From positions 3,600,546-3,664,545 of the forward strand of contig NZ_CP032157.1 of NCBI RefSeq assembly GCF_003555545.1: DNA of 64,000 bases. The letters are read 5' to 3'. The notes under the pieces were generated by a model, which did not search any database, had not been told where the DNA came from, and saw nothing but the letters and a program-made list of their open reading frames with translations. Every line of letters begins with the position of its first letter. Position 1 is the first letter of the stretch. Source of the DNA: Paraflavitalea soli (GTDB lineage: Bacteria; Bacteroidota; Bacteroidia; Chitinophagales; Chitinophagaceae). Positions 63,174-64,000 of the stretch are shown piece after piece. The position numbers and the translations under genes are program-made.

Positions 63174-64000
63174 ATGCCGGATCTGATTACCCATACCAAA
63201 CAGGACGAAAGTCGCCAGGGAGAGGCCTACAGCCCATTTGTGCATGAACCTGTTACCTATGGCAAGAAGTTTTACATAGAGAGTTATGGCTGCGCCATGA
63301 ATTTCTCCGATAGTGAGATCGTCGCTTCCATATTGAATGAGAATGGTTTCGGCGCCACTAAGAACTTCGAAGAAGCCGACCTCATACTGATCAATACCTG
63401 CTCCATCAGGGAAAAAGCCGAACAAACCGTGCGCCACCGCCTGCAATACCTGCGGGGAGCCAAGGAAGTAAATCCCGGCGCCCTCATCGGCGTATTGGGA
63501 TGCATGGCAGAACGCCTGAAATCCAAGCTGTTGGAAGAGGAAAAGCTGGTAGATATGGTGGTAGGCCCCGATGCCTACCGTACCCTGCCCGGCCTCATTG
63601 AAGAAGCCACGGATGGCCAAAAAGCAGTGAATGTGCTGCTGAGCCGTGAAGAGACCTATGCCGATATTGCCCCCATCAGGCTCAATAGCAATGGCATCAA
63701 TGCCTTTGTGAGCATTACCCGGGGCTGCAACAATATGTGCTCTTTCTGCGTAGTGCCCTTTACCCGCGGACGGGAAAGAAGCCGGGATACCGATTCCATC
63801 ATCCGCGAGTGCCAGGACCTCTTTGACAAGGGCTACCGCGAAGTAACCCTCCTGGGACAGAATGTGGATAGCTATTACTGGAACAATGGCCAGCAGGGAG
63901 CCGAGTCAGTAACTTTTGCCCAACTGCTGGAAAGAGTAGCCCTCATCAGCCCTTTGCTGCGGGTGCGCTTTTCCACTTCCCATCCCAAAGACATTACCGA
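63174..64000 (+). CDS. miaB: tRNA-2-methylthio-N6-dimethylallyladenosine synthase MiaB (5' part, runs off window)
   Basis: The first 275 residues are present. MiaB is a radical-SAM methylthiotransferase that adds a methylthio group to i6A37 of tRNAs reading UNN codons. The N-terminal cluster-binding domain has Cys40 (SYGCAMN), Cys76 (NTCSIRE) and Cys110 (LGCMAER). The radical-SAM domain shows [12 protein letters not shown] with Cys185, Cys189 and Cys192. [16 protein letters not shown] and RFSTSHPKD are typical of MiaB and separate it from RimO and MtaB. The ATG at 63,174 gives a short Asp/Gln-rich leader before YIESYGC. The TRAM domain lies beyond the window. Confidence 0.96.
   Translation, partial: MPDLITHTKQDESRQGEAYSPFVHEPVTYGKKFYIESYGCAMNFSDSEIVASILNENGFGATKNFEEADLILINTCSIREKAEQTVRHRLQYLRGAKEVNPGALIGVLGCMAERLKSKLLEEEKLVDMVVGPDAYRTLPGLIEEATDGQKAVNVLLSREETYADIAPIRLNSNGINAFVSITRGCNNMCSFCVVPFTRGRERSRDTDSIIRECQDLFDKGYREVTLLGQNVDSYYWNNGQQGAESVTFAQLLERVALISPLLRVRFSTSHPKDIT

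Overview
The window looks like a chromosomal segment from a member of the Bacteroidota, most likely the family Chitinophagaceae. The reasons are T9SS sorting domains, a PorP/SprF protein, FtsX-type permease arrays ending in NPVKSLRSE, TAnnTTTG-type -7 boxes and weak Shine-Dalgarno signals. The genus cannot be fixed from the sequence alone.

Region 1 (1-39,930) is a same-strand array of about 800-residue MacB/FtsX-type ABC permeases: 13 complete and one truncated by the window edge. It ends in a single ATPase gene (37,809) and a single TolC-like outer membrane factor (38,508), closed by a strong terminator. No MacA/HlyD adaptor is present. A secreted 18-residue-period beta-solenoid protein (DUF4097-like) sits inside the array. 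A 3.5-kb block of unrelated genes (29,183-32,279: two unknown proteins, a VOC/PhnB-like protein, a DUF3800 protein and a possible small membrane peptide) interrupts it. Six gaps in the array hold copies of one palindromic element whose arms are tandem heptanucleotides (AGCTNYG). Two other gaps share a 47-bp putative control site.

Region 2 (40,260-58,421) encodes giant cell-surface proteins. On the + strand lie an 1803-residue adhesin-like protein with a type B T9SS C-terminal domain and its PorP/SprF-type partner. Convergent on the - strand is a likely three-gene operon: a nidogen/CARDB-repeat protein, a secreted beta-propeller-like protein, and a protein joining an M23 peptidase-like domain to MopE-type calcium-binding repeats and a type A T9SS tail. 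A pair of direct repeats lies upstream of this operon.

Region 3 (58,672-64,000) is ordinary: tRNA-Gly(CCC) with its terminator, a small lipoprotein, a patatin-like lipase, a TonB-receptor-type beta-barrel protein, and the 5' part of miaB.

The array reads as a many-permease, one-ATPase, one-channel locus. Its most unusual features are the heptad palindromes and the shared upstream site. No CRISPR array, transposase, integrase or rRNA was seen.
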